A stretch of DNA of 64,000 nt from CAZVLE01 sp964627855 (lineage in GTDB: Bacteria; Bacillota; Dethiobacteria; DTU022). Shown here in pieces: positions 33,288 to 42,459 of the stretch (position 1 is the stretch's first letter; the number at the start of each line of letters is the position of its first letter). The notes beneath the pieces were generated by a model. It was not told where the DNA came from and made no database searches. It worked only from the letters and a program-made list of their open reading frames with translations. Location: positions 1 to 64,000 of the forward strand of contig CAZVLE010000153.1 in the NCBI GenBank assembly GCA_964627855.1, in the 5' to 3' direction. The translations under genes were made by a program, and so were the position numbers.

Positions 33288-36047
33288 ATGGATTACCGGG
33301 ACACGCTAAGCCTGCCCCAGACTGAGTTTCCGATGAGGGCCAATCTGCCCGTACGAGAGCCGGAAATATTAAAGCAGTGGGAGGCTATCGATATTTACGG
33401 TCTGGCTCGCGATAAGAGTAGAGGTGCGCCTCTTTACATCTTGCATGACGGACCTCCCTATGCCAATGGCGACATCCACATGGGGACCGCACTCAATAAG
33501 GTGCTTAAGGACATCATCAATAAATATAAAACCATGCGTGGTTTTGATTGCCCCTATGTTCCTGGCTGGGACACGCATGGGTTACCGATTGAACACCAGA
33601 TTATCAAAACAGAGAAAATAAACCGCAAAGAAATATCCGCCTTAGAATTTCGCAGGATGTGTCGTGACTATGCCCTGAAGTATGTTGATATCCAGAGAGG
33701 GCAATTTATAAGGCTGGGAGTGCGTGGTGACTGGGAAAACCCCTACCTGACCCTTGCACCTGAATTTGAAGGTCGCCAGATCAAAGTATTTGGCACTATG
33801 GCCGAGCGAGGGTTTATTTACAAGGGCATGCGCCCGGTCTACTGGTGTGCTAGTTGTGAAACGGCACTTGCCGAAGCTGAAATTGAATATGGTAACAAGG
33901 TTTCGGAATCGATCTATGTAAAATTTCCGGTAGTTGATGATCGCGGCTTGCTTGACGGGGCAGATAAGACCTATTGTCTAATCTGGACAACCACTGCCTG
34001 GACGATACCGGCCAACCTGGCTATAGCCGTTCATGCAGATTTTGATTATGTCCTGGTCGATACAGGCTCCGAAAAATACCTTTTGGCCGAAGGTTTGCTG
34101 GATGAAGTGAGGCAGGTGTCCGGAGCAGAACAACCCTGGAGAATCATCAAAAGTTACAAGGGCAGTGAGCTTGTCGGCATTCGCTGCCGGCACCCCCTTT
34201 ATGAGCGCGAATCGATCCTGCTTACCGGCGACCATGTCACCTTAGAACAGGGAACAGGCTGCGTGCACATAGCCCCCGGCCACGGTCATGAAGACTTTGC
34301 CATCGGTCAGGCCAATAACTTGCCTGTTTTAAGTCCTCTTGATGATAGCGGCTTTTTCACCGAAGAAGCAGGGCAGTATGCCGGAATGCGCTTTGACGAT
34401 GGTGGCAGAAAAGTCACCGCCGATTTAAAAGCCGGAGGGGCCCTGATTAGCGCTTTACCCTTTGAACACCAGTATCCAAACTGCTGGCGATGTAAACAAC
34501 CCGTTCTTTACCGTGCTACCGAACAATGGTTTGCCTCGATCGACGGGTTCCGTAAAGAAGCTCTGGAAGCTATCAAAAAAGTGCACTGGACTCCATCCTG
34601 GGGTGAAGAGCGAATTTATAATATGATTTCAGAGCGTCAGGACTGGTGCATTTCAAGACAGAGGGTTTGGGGCATGCCCATTCCTATCTTTTATTGCTCT
34701 GGTTGTAACGAGGCTATTATAAATGAAGAAACCATTGAGGCTGTCAGCGCCCTTTTCAGCCGGGAAGGTTCAGATGCCTGGTTTGCCCGTGAGGCTTCAG
34801 AAATACTACCTCCCGGGTTTAAGTGTTCTCACTGCGGCCACGACCAATTCAGGCAAGAAACAGACACTATGGATGTCTGGTTTGATTCCGGCTCCAGCCA
34901 TGCAGCCGTTCTTGAAACCCGTCCTGACATGCGTTGGCCGGCCGATCTTTACCTGGAGGGCAGTGATCAGTACCGCGGCTGGTTTCATTCTTCTTTGCTT
35001 ACGGCAGTGGCGACAAAGGGTGAACCTCCCTATAACGCGGTTCTCAGCCATGGATGGGTTGTCGATGGCGATGGGAAAAAAATGTCAAAATCCTTAGGCA
35101 ATGTCATTGCCCCTGAAAAGATTATCAAACAGTATGGCGCAGATATCTTGAGACTGTGGGTTTCCTCGGCCGATTTTACCAGTGATATTCATCTTTCGCA
35201 GGATATTCTCAAGCAGCTGGTTGAGGTATACCGAAAAATTCGCAACACCATTCGTTTTCTTCTCGGCAGTTGCTTTGATTATGAACCACAGAGCCAGGCA
35301 GTAGATTATGGTGCCATGGAAGAAATAGATCGCTGGGCTCTCAGCCGTTTAAGCAGGCTTGTCGAAAAGGTGACCCTGGCTTATGAAAAATACGAATATC
35401 ACCAGTTCTTCCATGCCCTGCACAATTTTTGTGTGGTTGATATGAGCAACCTATACCTGGACATGATCAAAGATCGCCTATATTGTTCGGCTCCCAATGA
35501 CCAGTTGCGCCGCTCAGCCCAAACAGCCATGATGATTATTCTCGAACAGCTGGTTCTTTTAATGGCACCTATTCTTACCTTTACGGCCGAGGAAATATGG
35601 CACCAATTACCTGCCCGTAAAACGGCAAGTGTTCAACTGGCCGAGTGGCCGCAGCCTGATCCGGCCTGGGTTGACCGGGAGCTTGAACAGAATTGGAAGA
35701 ACCTGCTAGCGGTGCGGGAAGAGGTAACCTGGGCCCTGGAACAGGCCCGAAAAGAGAAGGTTATCGGTGGTTCTCTGGAAGCTTCAGTGACGTTGTGGAT
35801 AGATGATCCGCAACACGAGCGCTTAACTAAATACCGTGATTTTCTCCCGGTTCTTTTTATAGTCTCGGAAATTAATTTTGTAAAAGGCAGGGGCCAGGCT
35901 CCGGCCGATGCATTAAAGGGCCAGTCCTTTCCGGTTACTATCCTGGTTGAAAAGTCTGCCGGCCACAAATGCCCGCGTTGCTGGATCTATACTAATACTG
36001 AAAAGGAACTGTGCCCGCGCTGTACTGATGTGATTTCCAGGATCTAA
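33288..36047 (+). CDS. ileS: Isoleucyl-tRNA synthetase
   Basis: Class I synthetase charging tRNA-Ile, with an editing domain. The signature region DGPPYANGDIHMGTALNK near residue 55 carries HMGT in place of HIGH. Editing domain near 200-390 (WTTTAWTIPANLAIA, GTGCVHIAPGHGHEDF), KMSKS near 598, and a C-terminal zinc finger (CPRCWIY...LCPRC). The length is 919. The frame is open upstream to 32982, but that part is the T-box leader and a repeat; ATG 33288 has TGGAGG correctly placed. Regulated by the T-box. Confidence 0.96.
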   Translation: MDYRDTLSLPQTEFPMRANLPVREPEILKQWEAIDIYGLARDKSRGAPLYILHDGPPYANGDIHMGTALNKVLKDIINKYKTMRGFDCPYVPGWDTHGLPIEHQIIKTEKINRKEISALEFRRMCRDYALKYVDIQRGQFIRLGVRGDWENPYLTLAPEFEGRQIKVFGTMAERGFIYKGMRPVYWCASCETALAEAEIEYGNKVSESIYVKFPVVDDRGLLDGADKTYCLIWTTTAWTIPANLAIAVHADFDYVLVDTGSEKYLLAEGLLDEVRQVSGAEQPWRIIKSYKGSELVGIRCRHPLYERESILLTGDHVTLEQGTGCVHIAPGHGHEDFAIGQANNLPVLSPLDDSGFFTEEAGQYAGMRFDDGGRKVTADLKAGGALISALPFEHQYPNCWRCKQPVLYRATEQWFASIDGFRKEALEAIKKVHWTPSWGEERIYNMISERQDWCISRQRVWGMPIPIFYCSGCNEAIINEETIEAVSALFSREGSDAWFAREASEILPPGFKCSHCGHDQFRQETDTMDVWFDSGSSHAAVLETRPDMRWPADLYLEGSDQYRGWFHSSLLTAVATKGEPPYNAVLSHGWVVDGDGKKMSKSLGNVIAPEKIIKQYGADILRLWVSSADFTSDIHLSQDILKQLVEVYRKIRNTIRFLLGSCFDYEPQSQAVDYGAMEEIDRWALSRLSRLVEKVTLAYEKYEYHQFFHALHNFCVVDMSNLYLDMIKDRLYCSAPNDQLRRSAQTAMMIILEQLVLLMAPILTFTAEEIWHQLPARKTASVQLAEWPQPDPAWVDRELEQNWKNLLAVREEVTWALEQARKEKVIGGSLEASVTLWIDDPQHERLTKYRDFLPVLFIVSEINFVKGRGQAPADALKGQSFPVTILVEKSAGHKCPRCWIYTNTEKELCPRCTDVISRI

Positions 36048-36148
36048 TAAGCCAGCCCCGGGGGCCCGGCTTTATATCCAGGAAATCTTCGGGCAACCGG
36101 TTTCCCTGCGAACAGGCCGGTTTTAAACTATTGCTGGAGGTTTATGAC

Positions 36149-36604
36149 TTGCATTTACTGCTAATCGTTATCATCGTGGTTCTTGCTGATCAGGGTACCA
36201 AGTACCTGGTTTCATCTCTTATGGAACTCGGTCAGTCGATCACCCTGATTGATAATTTTTTATATATAACCTATGTGCGTAACCCCGGGGCTGCTTTCGG
36301 CATGTTCCCCTACCAGACTGCTTTTTTTATTGCTGTTACTCTGATTGTTACCGCTTTAATCCTATATTACTACCGTGTTTTATCCAGCAATCACCGCTGG
36401 TTGAAATTTGGCCTGGCCCTGCAGCTGGGTGGCGCTTTCGGAAACCTGATTGACCGGGTTACCGGAGGTTATGTTGTCGACTTTATTAACTTTACCATCT
36501 GGCCACCTGTTTTTAACCTTGCCGATTCCGCAATTGTGATCGGGATTACCATCTTTTTAATCGCCTTCTGGCGGGATCCTGAATTACTTGGTAAGAGGAG
36601 CTGA
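36149..36604 (+). CDS. lspA: Prolipoprotein signal peptidase LspA
   Basis: Membrane aspartyl protease removing lipoprotein signal peptides. Four hydrophobic segments; conserved blocks are ADQGTKYLV, VRNPGAAFGMF near residue 48, and GGAFGNLIDRVTGGYVVDFI plus FNLADSAIVIG, which provide the two catalytic aspartates. TTG 36149, eight bases after GGAGG, gives 151 residues; the frame is open to TTG 36131 but without a ribosome site. It lies five bases before lgt, so the two lipoprotein-processing steps are co-transcribed. Confidence 0.94.
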   Translation: MHLLLIVIIVVLADQGTKYLVSSLMELGQSITLIDNFLYITYVRNPGAAFGMFPYQTAFFIAVTLIVTALILYYYRVLSSNHRWLKFGLALQLGGAFGNLIDRVTGGYVVDFINFTIWPPVFNLADSAIVIGITIFLIAFWRDPELLGKRS

Positions 36605-36608
36605 TTTC

Positions 36609-37436
36609 TTGTATCCGGAAATATTTAGTATCGGAAGACTAACCATTCATGCATACGGACTGATGATTGCTCTGGCTATAGTTGTGGCGACCCTGGCTAT
36701 TTACAGGGAAGCCCCACGGGAAAAAATTAATCCTGATCATGTTCTTGAAGCGATAATCGTAGCCGCCCTGTCAGGGTTGCTTTGTGCCAGGATTCTTTAC
36801 ATTGCCCTTAACTGGCAATATTACAGTAACCAACCATTTTCGGCTTTTTTCACCCAGTTTGAAGGTCTCTCTTTTTATGGAGCTCTGATTGGCGGTGCCA
36901 TAGCCTTATATTTATGGTGCCTCTGGCGCAAGCTAAATTTTCTCAGAATGGCCGATCTTCTTGCTCCCTACCTTGCCCTTGGTTATGCTTTTGGGCGTAT
37001 CGGCTGTTTTCTGAACGGATGCTGCTACGGCGTCGAATCTACCGTTCCATGGGCCCTGCCTATAAACATGGCCGACCCGGTTTTGCGCCATCCTGTTCAG
37101 CTTTATGCCGCGCTGGGTGCAATGATCATTTTCATAATACTGAAATTTATGCGCCCGAGACGACCTTTTGTCGGTTTTATCCTCATCGCCCTTTTTGTCC
37201 TCTATGGCCTGATGCGCTTTACTGTTGAGTTTTTCCGTTACGGTGAGGATTTTTGGCTGGGTCTATCCGATGCCCAGGTATTCAGCCTGGTGATTTCTAT
37301 TCTGGCCCTGACTTTAATTATTGTTTTTCTCTTTACCCGAAAAAGTGAAAACCAGGCCGCTGAACAAAAAGTTGCCGGAACTCGCTCGAGGCAAAGCAGA
37401 AAAAAGGCGAAAAAGGCTAAAAAGGCTGAAAAATAA
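36609..37436 (+). CDS. lgt: Prolipoprotein diacylglyceryl transferase Lgt
   Basis: Transfers diacylglycerol from phosphatidylglycerol to the lipobox cysteine, the step before LspA. Seven or so membrane helices; signature GYAFGRIGCFLNGCCYG near residue 132, HPVQLYAA near 165, and a conserved RFTVEFFRYGED. TTG 36609 follows AGAGGAG and yields the canonical M-Y-P-E-I-F start. The lysine/arginine-rich tail (RSRQSRKKAKKAKKAEK) is longer than usual. The stop shares one base with the rluD start (TAATG). Confidence 0.95.
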   Translation: MYPEIFSIGRLTIHAYGLMIALAIVVATLAIYREAPREKINPDHVLEAIIVAALSGLLCARILYIALNWQYYSNQPFSAFFTQFEGLSFYGALIGGAIALYLWCLWRKLNFLRMADLLAPYLALGYAFGRIGCFLNGCCYGVESTVPWALPINMADPVLRHPVQLYAALGAMIIFIILKFMRPRRPFVGFILIALFVLYGLMRFTVEFFRYGEDFWLGLSDAQVFSLVISILALTLIIVFLFTRKSENQAAEQKVAGTRSRQSRKKAKKAKKAEK

Positions 37437-38392
37437 TGAAGCAGGAAGATCTGGAAAGGCCGGCTGTCAGGCTGGTAGTTACTGCTGCAGAAGCAGGGTG
37501 TCGTCTCGATCTTTTTTTGGCAGAAAGGGTGGCAGGTTTGTCACGCAGCCAGGCTCAAAAGCTGCTACGATCAGGCGTGGTTTTTATTAATGAGCAGCCC
37601 TGTTTAGATAAAAATTACCGTCTGCAAGAAACCGACCTGGTTGGTTTGACGATGCCTGAACCGGAAGAGACAATGATAGAGCCGGAGGATATCCGGCTCG
37701 CTGTTGTTTATGAGGACAGGGATCTGCTGGTGGTCGATAAGCCGCGCGGTATGGTTGTTCACCCTGCCCCCGGCCATAGCCGGGGAACCCTGGTCAATGC
37801 CCTGCTTAACCATTGCGATGATCTATCCGGCATTGGCGGTATCAGGCGTCCCGGTATTGTTCATCGCCTTGATAAGGATACCTCCGGCCTGCTTATCGTG
37901 GCCAAGAATGATCTGGCCCATCGTCGCCTCTCTGCACAGTTGAAAGCCAGGGTTATCAACCGTGAATACATAGCCCTGGTTAATGGGCTGGTCAGGCCTG
38001 CTCATGGACGCATAGAAGCCCCTGTTGGGCGACATCCGGTGCATCGTAAGAAGATGGCCGTAGTGGAAAGCGGCAGGGAAGCGGTAACCCGTTACAGAAC
38101 TATCAAAACATACCATCGCTACAGCCTGCTGCAGCTTCAGCTGGAAACAGGGCGAACTCACCAAATCAGGGTCCACCTCTCTTACCTGGGCTACCCGGTT
38201 GTTGGTGATCTCCTCTATGCAGGTAATCTCAGCGGTGGTTTGCCGGCAGAACTGGTTTTTCCCCAGGCGCTTCATGCCCGCAGGATTTCCTTTACTCATC
38301 CTGTTAGCGGTATAAAAATGAGCTTTTCGACACCTTTACCACCTGAATTTGCCGGGCTGCTGCTCTGGCTAAAAGAACAGGCTAAACCATAG
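37436..38392 (+). CDS. rluD: RluD-family rRNA pseudouridine synthase
   Basis: S4 domain at the N-terminus (RLDLFLAERVAGLSRSQAQKLLRSG), then a RsuA/RluA catalytic domain: catalytic HRLDKDTSGLLIVAK near residue 142 with its aspartate, and RTHQIRVHLSYLGYPVVGD near 238. In many Bacillota this gene, ylyB, follows lspA. RluD proper modifies 23S rRNA helix 69; which uridines this paralogue modifies is not certain. Confidence 0.92.
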   Translation: MKQEDLERPAVRLVVTAAEAGCRLDLFLAERVAGLSRSQAQKLLRSGVVFINEQPCLDKNYRLQETDLVGLTMPEPEETMIEPEDIRLAVVYEDRDLLVVDKPRGMVVHPAPGHSRGTLVNALLNHCDDLSGIGGIRRPGIVHRLDKDTSGLLIVAKNDLAHRRLSAQLKARVINREYIALVNGLVRPAHGRIEAPVGRHPVHRKKMAVVESGREAVTRYRTIKTYHRYSLLQLQLETGRTHQIRVHLSYLGYPVVGDLLYAGNLSGGLPAELVFPQALHARRISFTHPVSGIKMSFSTPLPPEFAGLLLWLKEQAKP

Positions 38393-38554
38393 TATCGCTG
38401 AAAAAGGGTGGCTGTCAAATAAGTTGATCACCACTAGTAAGAACTGTGACCAGGTAACTGGACAGGACACCAGGTTGCTCTATGATGAGGGTGCAATTAT
38501 TGAACTGCTACTTTGCTGACCGGGTACTGGATTCAGTCCAGTGTTAAAGGGCTG

Positions 38555-40288
38555 CTAGTGATCTTCAAGCCCGAACTGCTTTAGCATCTCTTTGTTCTGG
38601 GGATTGACCGTTATGGTCTTATAGTTTTCATAAAAAACAAAACCGGGCTTGCCCCCGGGGCGTCTGCGCACATGCCTCACCTCGGTATAGTCGACTTCTA
38701 CAGCCTTGCTTGTCCTGCCCTTACTGAAATAGGCAGCCAAAAAAGCTGCTTCCTCGAGATCTTCCGGGGGCGGGGGGTAGGGGACTTCCTTCAGAATTAC
38801 GTGACTTCCAGGCAGTTGCCTGACATGTAACCATGTATCACGACGCACAGCCGCCTTGAAGGTGACATAATCATTTTGGCGGTTGTTTCTGCCAAGCAAC
38901 ACTGTATGACCCGTCGAAGTTTTAAAGGTAAGAGGTTTGGGTTGCCCATAGTTTTTCCGCTTTTCCTTGCCTTTTCGCCGGATATACCCTGCTGCGATCA
39001 TTTCTTCGCCTACTTCTTCGAGGACTTCCTCGCTGCTGCTTTCGATGGTGTAGATCAATCCCTGGCAATATTCAATTTCAGCGGCAGTTAAGTGCAGCTG
39101 CCTGCGAATTTTCGCTTGCCCCTTTTTCGCTTTCTGGTAACGACTAAAATGCTGCTGAGCGTTGGCGCTTACTGACTTAGCGGGGTCAAGAGGGACGGTA
39201 ACCATCTCTTCCTGGTTATAGAGATGTGGCAAAACAACATGTTCCGTCCCTTTGCTGACCTGGTGGCTGTAAGCCAGCAATAATTCTCCGTAGAGGCGAT
39301 GCTGTTCAGCTTGTTCTGCAGCATCCATTTCTTTTTGTTGTTCCGCCCGTTTTTTTTGCAGCATGGCAAGGCGTTTACTAACGGCATGCTGCAGTTGCCG
39401 CCTGGCCTCTTCTATCCTCTTTGAAGCGATTAGTTGATCGTAAAAATGTTCGAGCATTAAATTAACCGAATCGTAAGGCAACTGTAGATCTTTCTTCAGG
39501 TGCTGCAGGGGTATGGCAGCAAAAACCTTACGATCGGGAAGCATTACCGGCTTTGATCTGGCGTCATAATTCCCGGAAAAAAGGTTTTTTATCAGCCAGA
39601 AAAGTTTTTCTTCACGATCATTGTTGCTGTCTTTATCGTCATCCAGGCTCCTGTAAAACAGTTCCTGGGCGATAAGGGGGCTGAGGCCCTTGACCAGATT
39701 GATAAGCGCCTGTTCCTCGCCCTGGCCAGCTTTGCTCAGTCTTTGCAGGCCTTCTGAAAATGAAAGGTAATCCATCGTCAGCGGGTTTAGTTTTTTTTGC
39801 GGAGGTACGGGAATATATTTTTCACCGGGGAAGATGGCTCGTAGTGGATTTTTCTCCCACGATGCCATCCTGAATGCACCGAGAATATAATCGCGATTAT
39901 CGAGCAGAATAAGGTTGCTGCGGCGTCCCATAATTTCCGCGATCAGTTTAACCGCCGGCATGCCTTCGGGTGGATCAAAGTCAATATGGAGAATTCTTTC
40001 CAGCGGTGGGTTGGAAAGCCCAGTTACCCTCGCGCCTACCAGGTATTTGCGCAAAAGCATACAAAAAGGCGAAGGTTCAATGTTACTCCGATAGCGTTTG
40101 TCGGTCTTATGTACCCTTGCCCATTGCGGATCCAGGGAAAAGAGCAACCCAGGCTGTTCTCCACCGCTGTAAAGGTGTATTACCAGCAGGTTCCTTTCCG
40201 GTTCATAGACACGTTGCACCGAAGCACCTGTTAGTTTTTTATTAAGCTCGGCAGTGACTGCTGCCATGATTAAGGAATCAAAAGACAT
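38555..40288 (-). CDS. rqcH: Ribosome quality control factor RqcH (FbpA/NFACT)
   Basis: An NEMF/Rqc2 homologue that binds stalled 50S subunits and recruits tRNA-Ala to add C-terminal alanine tails. NFACT-N domain (MSFDSLIMAAVTAELNKKL, later LVGARVTGLSNPPLERI), central coiled coils (about 280-370, RIEEARRQLQHAV...QKKRAEQQKEMDAAEQ), and the NFACT-R domain near 475-560 (DTWLHVRQLPGSHVIL). The frame is open 17 codons further up, but GGGAGAG precedes the ATG ending at 40288 and matches the family start. It is the only long gene on the minus strand here, convergent with rluD and divergent from yicC. Confidence 0.94.
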   Translation of the reverse strand: MSFDSLIMAAVTAELNKKLTGASVQRVYEPERNLLVIHLYSGGEQPGLLFSLDPQWARVHKTDKRYRSNIEPSPFCMLLRKYLVGARVTGLSNPPLERILHIDFDPPEGMPAVKLIAEIMGRRSNLILLDNRDYILGAFRMASWEKNPLRAIFPGEKYIPVPPQKKLNPLTMDYLSFSEGLQRLSKAGQGEEQALINLVKGLSPLIAQELFYRSLDDDKDSNNDREEKLFWLIKNLFSGNYDARSKPVMLPDRKVFAAIPLQHLKKDLQLPYDSVNLMLEHFYDQLIASKRIEEARRQLQHAVSKRLAMLQKKRAEQQKEMDAAEQAEQHRLYGELLLAYSHQVSKGTEHVVLPHLYNQEEMVTVPLDPAKSVSANAQQHFSRYQKAKKGQAKIRRQLHLTAAEIEYCQGLIYTIESSSEEVLEEVGEEMIAAGYIRRKGKEKRKNYGQPKPLTFKTSTGHTVLLGRNNRQNDYVTFKAAVRRDTWLHVRQLPGSHVILKEVPYPPPPEDLEEAAFLAAYFSKGRTSKAVEVDYTEVRHVRRRPGGKPGFVFYENYKTITVNPQNKEMLKQFGLEDH

Positions 40289-40370
40289 TATTATTTCTCT
40301 CCCGGCATTCAGTATAATTCTTATCCCCGGTGATGGCAAATAGTCAGGAGTTCAAAACAATTATTGCATC

Positions 40371-40399
40371 TTGAGATCAACCTGGTTTGATGTTAATAT
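40371..40399 (+). promoter_or_regulatory. Promoter of the yicC-remA-gmk-rpoZ-coaBC operon
   Basis: TTGAGA (40371-40376), a 17-base spacer and TAATAT (40394-40399) in the gap between divergent rqcH and yicC; the predicted start is near 40406. Five tightly spaced genes follow. Confidence 0.6.
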
Positions 40400-40442
40400 T
40401 AACGCAGCAATTAAGCGCTTCTTAAAAATGAGGTATGCAGGT

Positions 40443-41318
40443 ATGATCAGCAGCATGACCGGGTATGGACGAGGTAGTGGTAAAAAAAATGGTTTTACTT
40501 TTTTAGTTGAACTGCGATCTGTTAATCATCGTTATGCCGATATTGTCCTGAGATTGCCTCGAGAGCTGTATGCCTTAGAAGACCGCATGCGCAAGTTTCT
40601 TCAAGATGCGATCAAGCGTGGTCGGGTAGAGGCCAACCTGGTCCTGGAGGAAATGCCTGCCGGTTTACGCCAGGTTAAGGTAAACTACGATTTAGCCAAA
40701 GATTATTACCATGCCCTGCAAGCCCTGGCCGATCATCTTGCCATAGCCGAAAAGGTAACCTTGCGGCACTTGCTTCAGATGCCTGAGCTATTCAGGCCTG
40801 AAGGGATCAGTCTGACTGAAGAGCAGGTCTGGCCTGCCATTGACGAAGCCATGGAAGAAGCACTGGCTCAATTGTTAAAGCAACGCCGCAGCGAAGGAGA
40901 GAATCTCTATCGAGATTTAAGCGAAAGGAGCAGAAAACTGGCAGGTATGGTGGAAGATGCATCAGAACTTGCCGAAAAGGCAAAAGATGAGTGTCGCCTG
41001 CGGACAGAGCAAAAATTCAAGGAGCTATTGCACGGTCAGTTCGAGGAAACAAGGCTGCTGATGGAGTGTGCATTCTTGGTTGAGCGGATGGGTGTTGACG
41101 AGGAACTGGTCAGGTTGCAGAGTCATATCGAGGCTTTTAAAACAGCAATGGAGAGCTCTGATCCTGCCGGCCGGAAACTTGATTTTATTGCGCAGGAAAT
41201 GTTTCGGGAAATTAATACTATTGGTTCCAAGGCCGGAGATTATAAGATAACTAATATCGTGGTAGAACTGAAAGCAGAACTGGAGAAAATACGCGAGCAA
41301 ATTCAAAATTTAGAGTAA
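40443..41318 (+). CDS. yicC: YicC-family endoribonuclease
   Basis: N-terminal MISSMTGYGRGSG with the conserved VELRSVNHRYADIVLRLPREL, and a C-terminal DUF1732 region (FLVERMGVDEELVRLQSHIEAF and GRKLDFIAQEMFREINTIGSKA). YicC proteins are now known as RNA endonucleases. The frame is open to 40371, but ATG 40443 reproduces the universal family start. In Bacillota it sits, as here, at the head of remA-gmk-rpoZ-coaBC. Confidence 0.93.
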   Translation: MISSMTGYGRGSGKKNGFTFLVELRSVNHRYADIVLRLPRELYALEDRMRKFLQDAIKRGRVEANLVLEEMPAGLRQVKVNYDLAKDYYHALQALADHLAIAEKVTLRHLLQMPELFRPEGISLTEEQVWPAIDEAMEEALAQLLKQRRSEGENLYRDLSERSRKLAGMVEDASELAEKAKDECRLRTEQKFKELLHGQFEETRLLMECAFLVERMGVDEELVRLQSHIEAFKTAMESSDPAGRKLDFIAQEMFREINTIGSKAGDYKITNIVVELKAELEKIREQIQNLE

Positions 41319-41339
41319 AGGCCCGGAAGGGAGATTATC

Positions 41340-41612
41340 ATGGCGATCAAACTGATCAATATCGGATTTGGAAACATTGTATCGGCAGGCCGTATAATTG
41401 CTATTGTCAGTCCCGAGTCAGCACCGATAAAAAGAGTGATCAGTGAGGCCCGCGACGGCGGCAATCTCATTGATGCCACTTACGGCAGGAGGACAAGGGC
41501 GGTAATTGTTGCCGACAGCGGTCACATTATCCTATCTGCTGTTCAGCCGGAAACGGTGAAGCATCGCCTGCAAGCCTGTGAAAACACAGGTGATCATGCC
41601 GATCTGGAGTAG
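41340..41612 (+). CDS. remA: RemA-family (DUF370) DNA-binding regulator
   Basis: A 90-residue protein starting [25 protein letters not shown], with [28 protein letters not shown], close to Bacillus RemA. RemA forms ring-shaped oligomers that bend DNA and activates matrix and osmoprotection genes. Targets in this organism are unknown. It has a good GGGAG site and lies in the yicC operon. Confidence 0.93.
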   Translation: MAIKLINIGFGNIVSAGRIIAIVSPESAPIKRVISEARDGGNLIDATYGRRTRAVIVADSGHIILSAVQPETVKHRLQACENTGDHADLE

Positions 41613-41636
41613 ATCGACAGGGAGTGTATCAATCTG

Positions 41637-42239
41637 ATGGCTGGTGGCATCCTCTTAATCATATCCGGTCCTTCAGGTGTCGGCAAAGGAACGGTTTGTC
41701 GTCATCTCCTGACCATAAGAAAGAATTTGAAACTTTCCGTTTCAACTACTACCCGGTTACCTCGTCCGGGAGAGGTGGACGGAAGAGAATATGATTTCAC
41801 TACTGTTCCTCTTTTCAAGGAGATGATTGAAAAGGGCTCCTTTCTTGAATGGGCTATTGTTCACGGCGACTATTACGGTACTCGGCTGCAGATAGTTGAG
41901 GGAGCCCTCAGGCGCGGTGAAGAGCTTATTTTGGAGATAGATGTGCAGGGCGCAGCCCAGGTGAGGAAAAAGGCGATTAATGCCGTTTCAGTATTCCTGG
42001 CACCACCATCACTGAAAGCCCTTGAAGAAAGAATTACCGGGCGGGGGACTGAAGATGCTGGGAAAATCCAGCGCCGTCTTGAAACCGCCCGCCAAGAAAT
42101 GGGATTTTATCAGCTCTACGATTACCTGGTCGTAAACGATACGGTGGAAGAGGCGGCAGCATTGATTACTTCAATAATCGATGCCGAAAAATGCCGCATC
42201 AGTCGCGGCATTCGTCCACCGGGCTGGGGAGGTGAATAG
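41637..42239 (+). CDS. gmk: Guanylate kinase
   Basis: Phosphorylates GMP to GDP. P-loop SGPSGVGKGTV near residue 10; GMP-binding region STTTRLPRPGEVDGREYDF near 38; lid GRGTEDAGKIQRRLETA. The length of 200 is typical. Two bases separate it from rpoZ. Confidence 0.96.
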   Translation: MAGGILLIISGPSGVGKGTVCRHLLTIRKNLKLSVSTTTRLPRPGEVDGREYDFTTVPLFKEMIEKGSFLEWAIVHGDYYGTRLQIVEGALRRGEELILEIDVQGAAQVRKKAINAVSVFLAPPSLKALEERITGRGTEDAGKIQRRLETARQEMGFYQLYDYLVVNDTVEEAAALITSIIDAEKCRISRGIRPPGWGGE

Positions 42240-42241
42240 CA

Positions 42242-42448
42242 ATGATTTACCCTTCAATTGATCTTCTGCTCGATAAGGTTGACAGCAAATATACCCTGGT
42301 TATTTCAGCAGCAAAAAGGGGCCGCCAGCTTCGCAACGGCAGCAAAAAAACGATTAAAGAAACGTACCAGAAAGATGTCACCACGGCTCTGCATGAAATT
42401 GAAGCAGGCAATATCGAATATGAGCGTATTCGTGACGGTATTAAATAG
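42242..42448 (+). CDS. rpoZ: RNA polymerase omega subunit
   Basis: 68 residues: YPSIDLLLDKVDSKYTLVIS followed by AAKRGRQLRNG, matching the omega core that clamps the beta-prime subunit and, in proteobacteria, contributes to a ppGpp site. The gmk-rpoZ-coaBC order is standard. Confidence 0.94.
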   Translation: MIYPSIDLLLDKVDSKYTLVISAAKRGRQLRNGSKKTIKETYQKDVTTALHEIEAGNIEYERIRDGIK

Positions 42449-42459
42449 GAGTGTTTTTA

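Noticed and set aside
33478..33490. HMGT instead of HIGH in IleRS as loss of function
   Set aside because: KMSKS, editing and zinc domains are intact, and I recall H-x-G-T variants in other active bacterial IleRS, so it is noted only as a variant.
38526..38542. Hairpin ACTGGA-TTCAG-TCCAGT as terminator between convergent rluD and rqcH
   Set aside because: The stem is only six pairs and no T-run follows on either strand.
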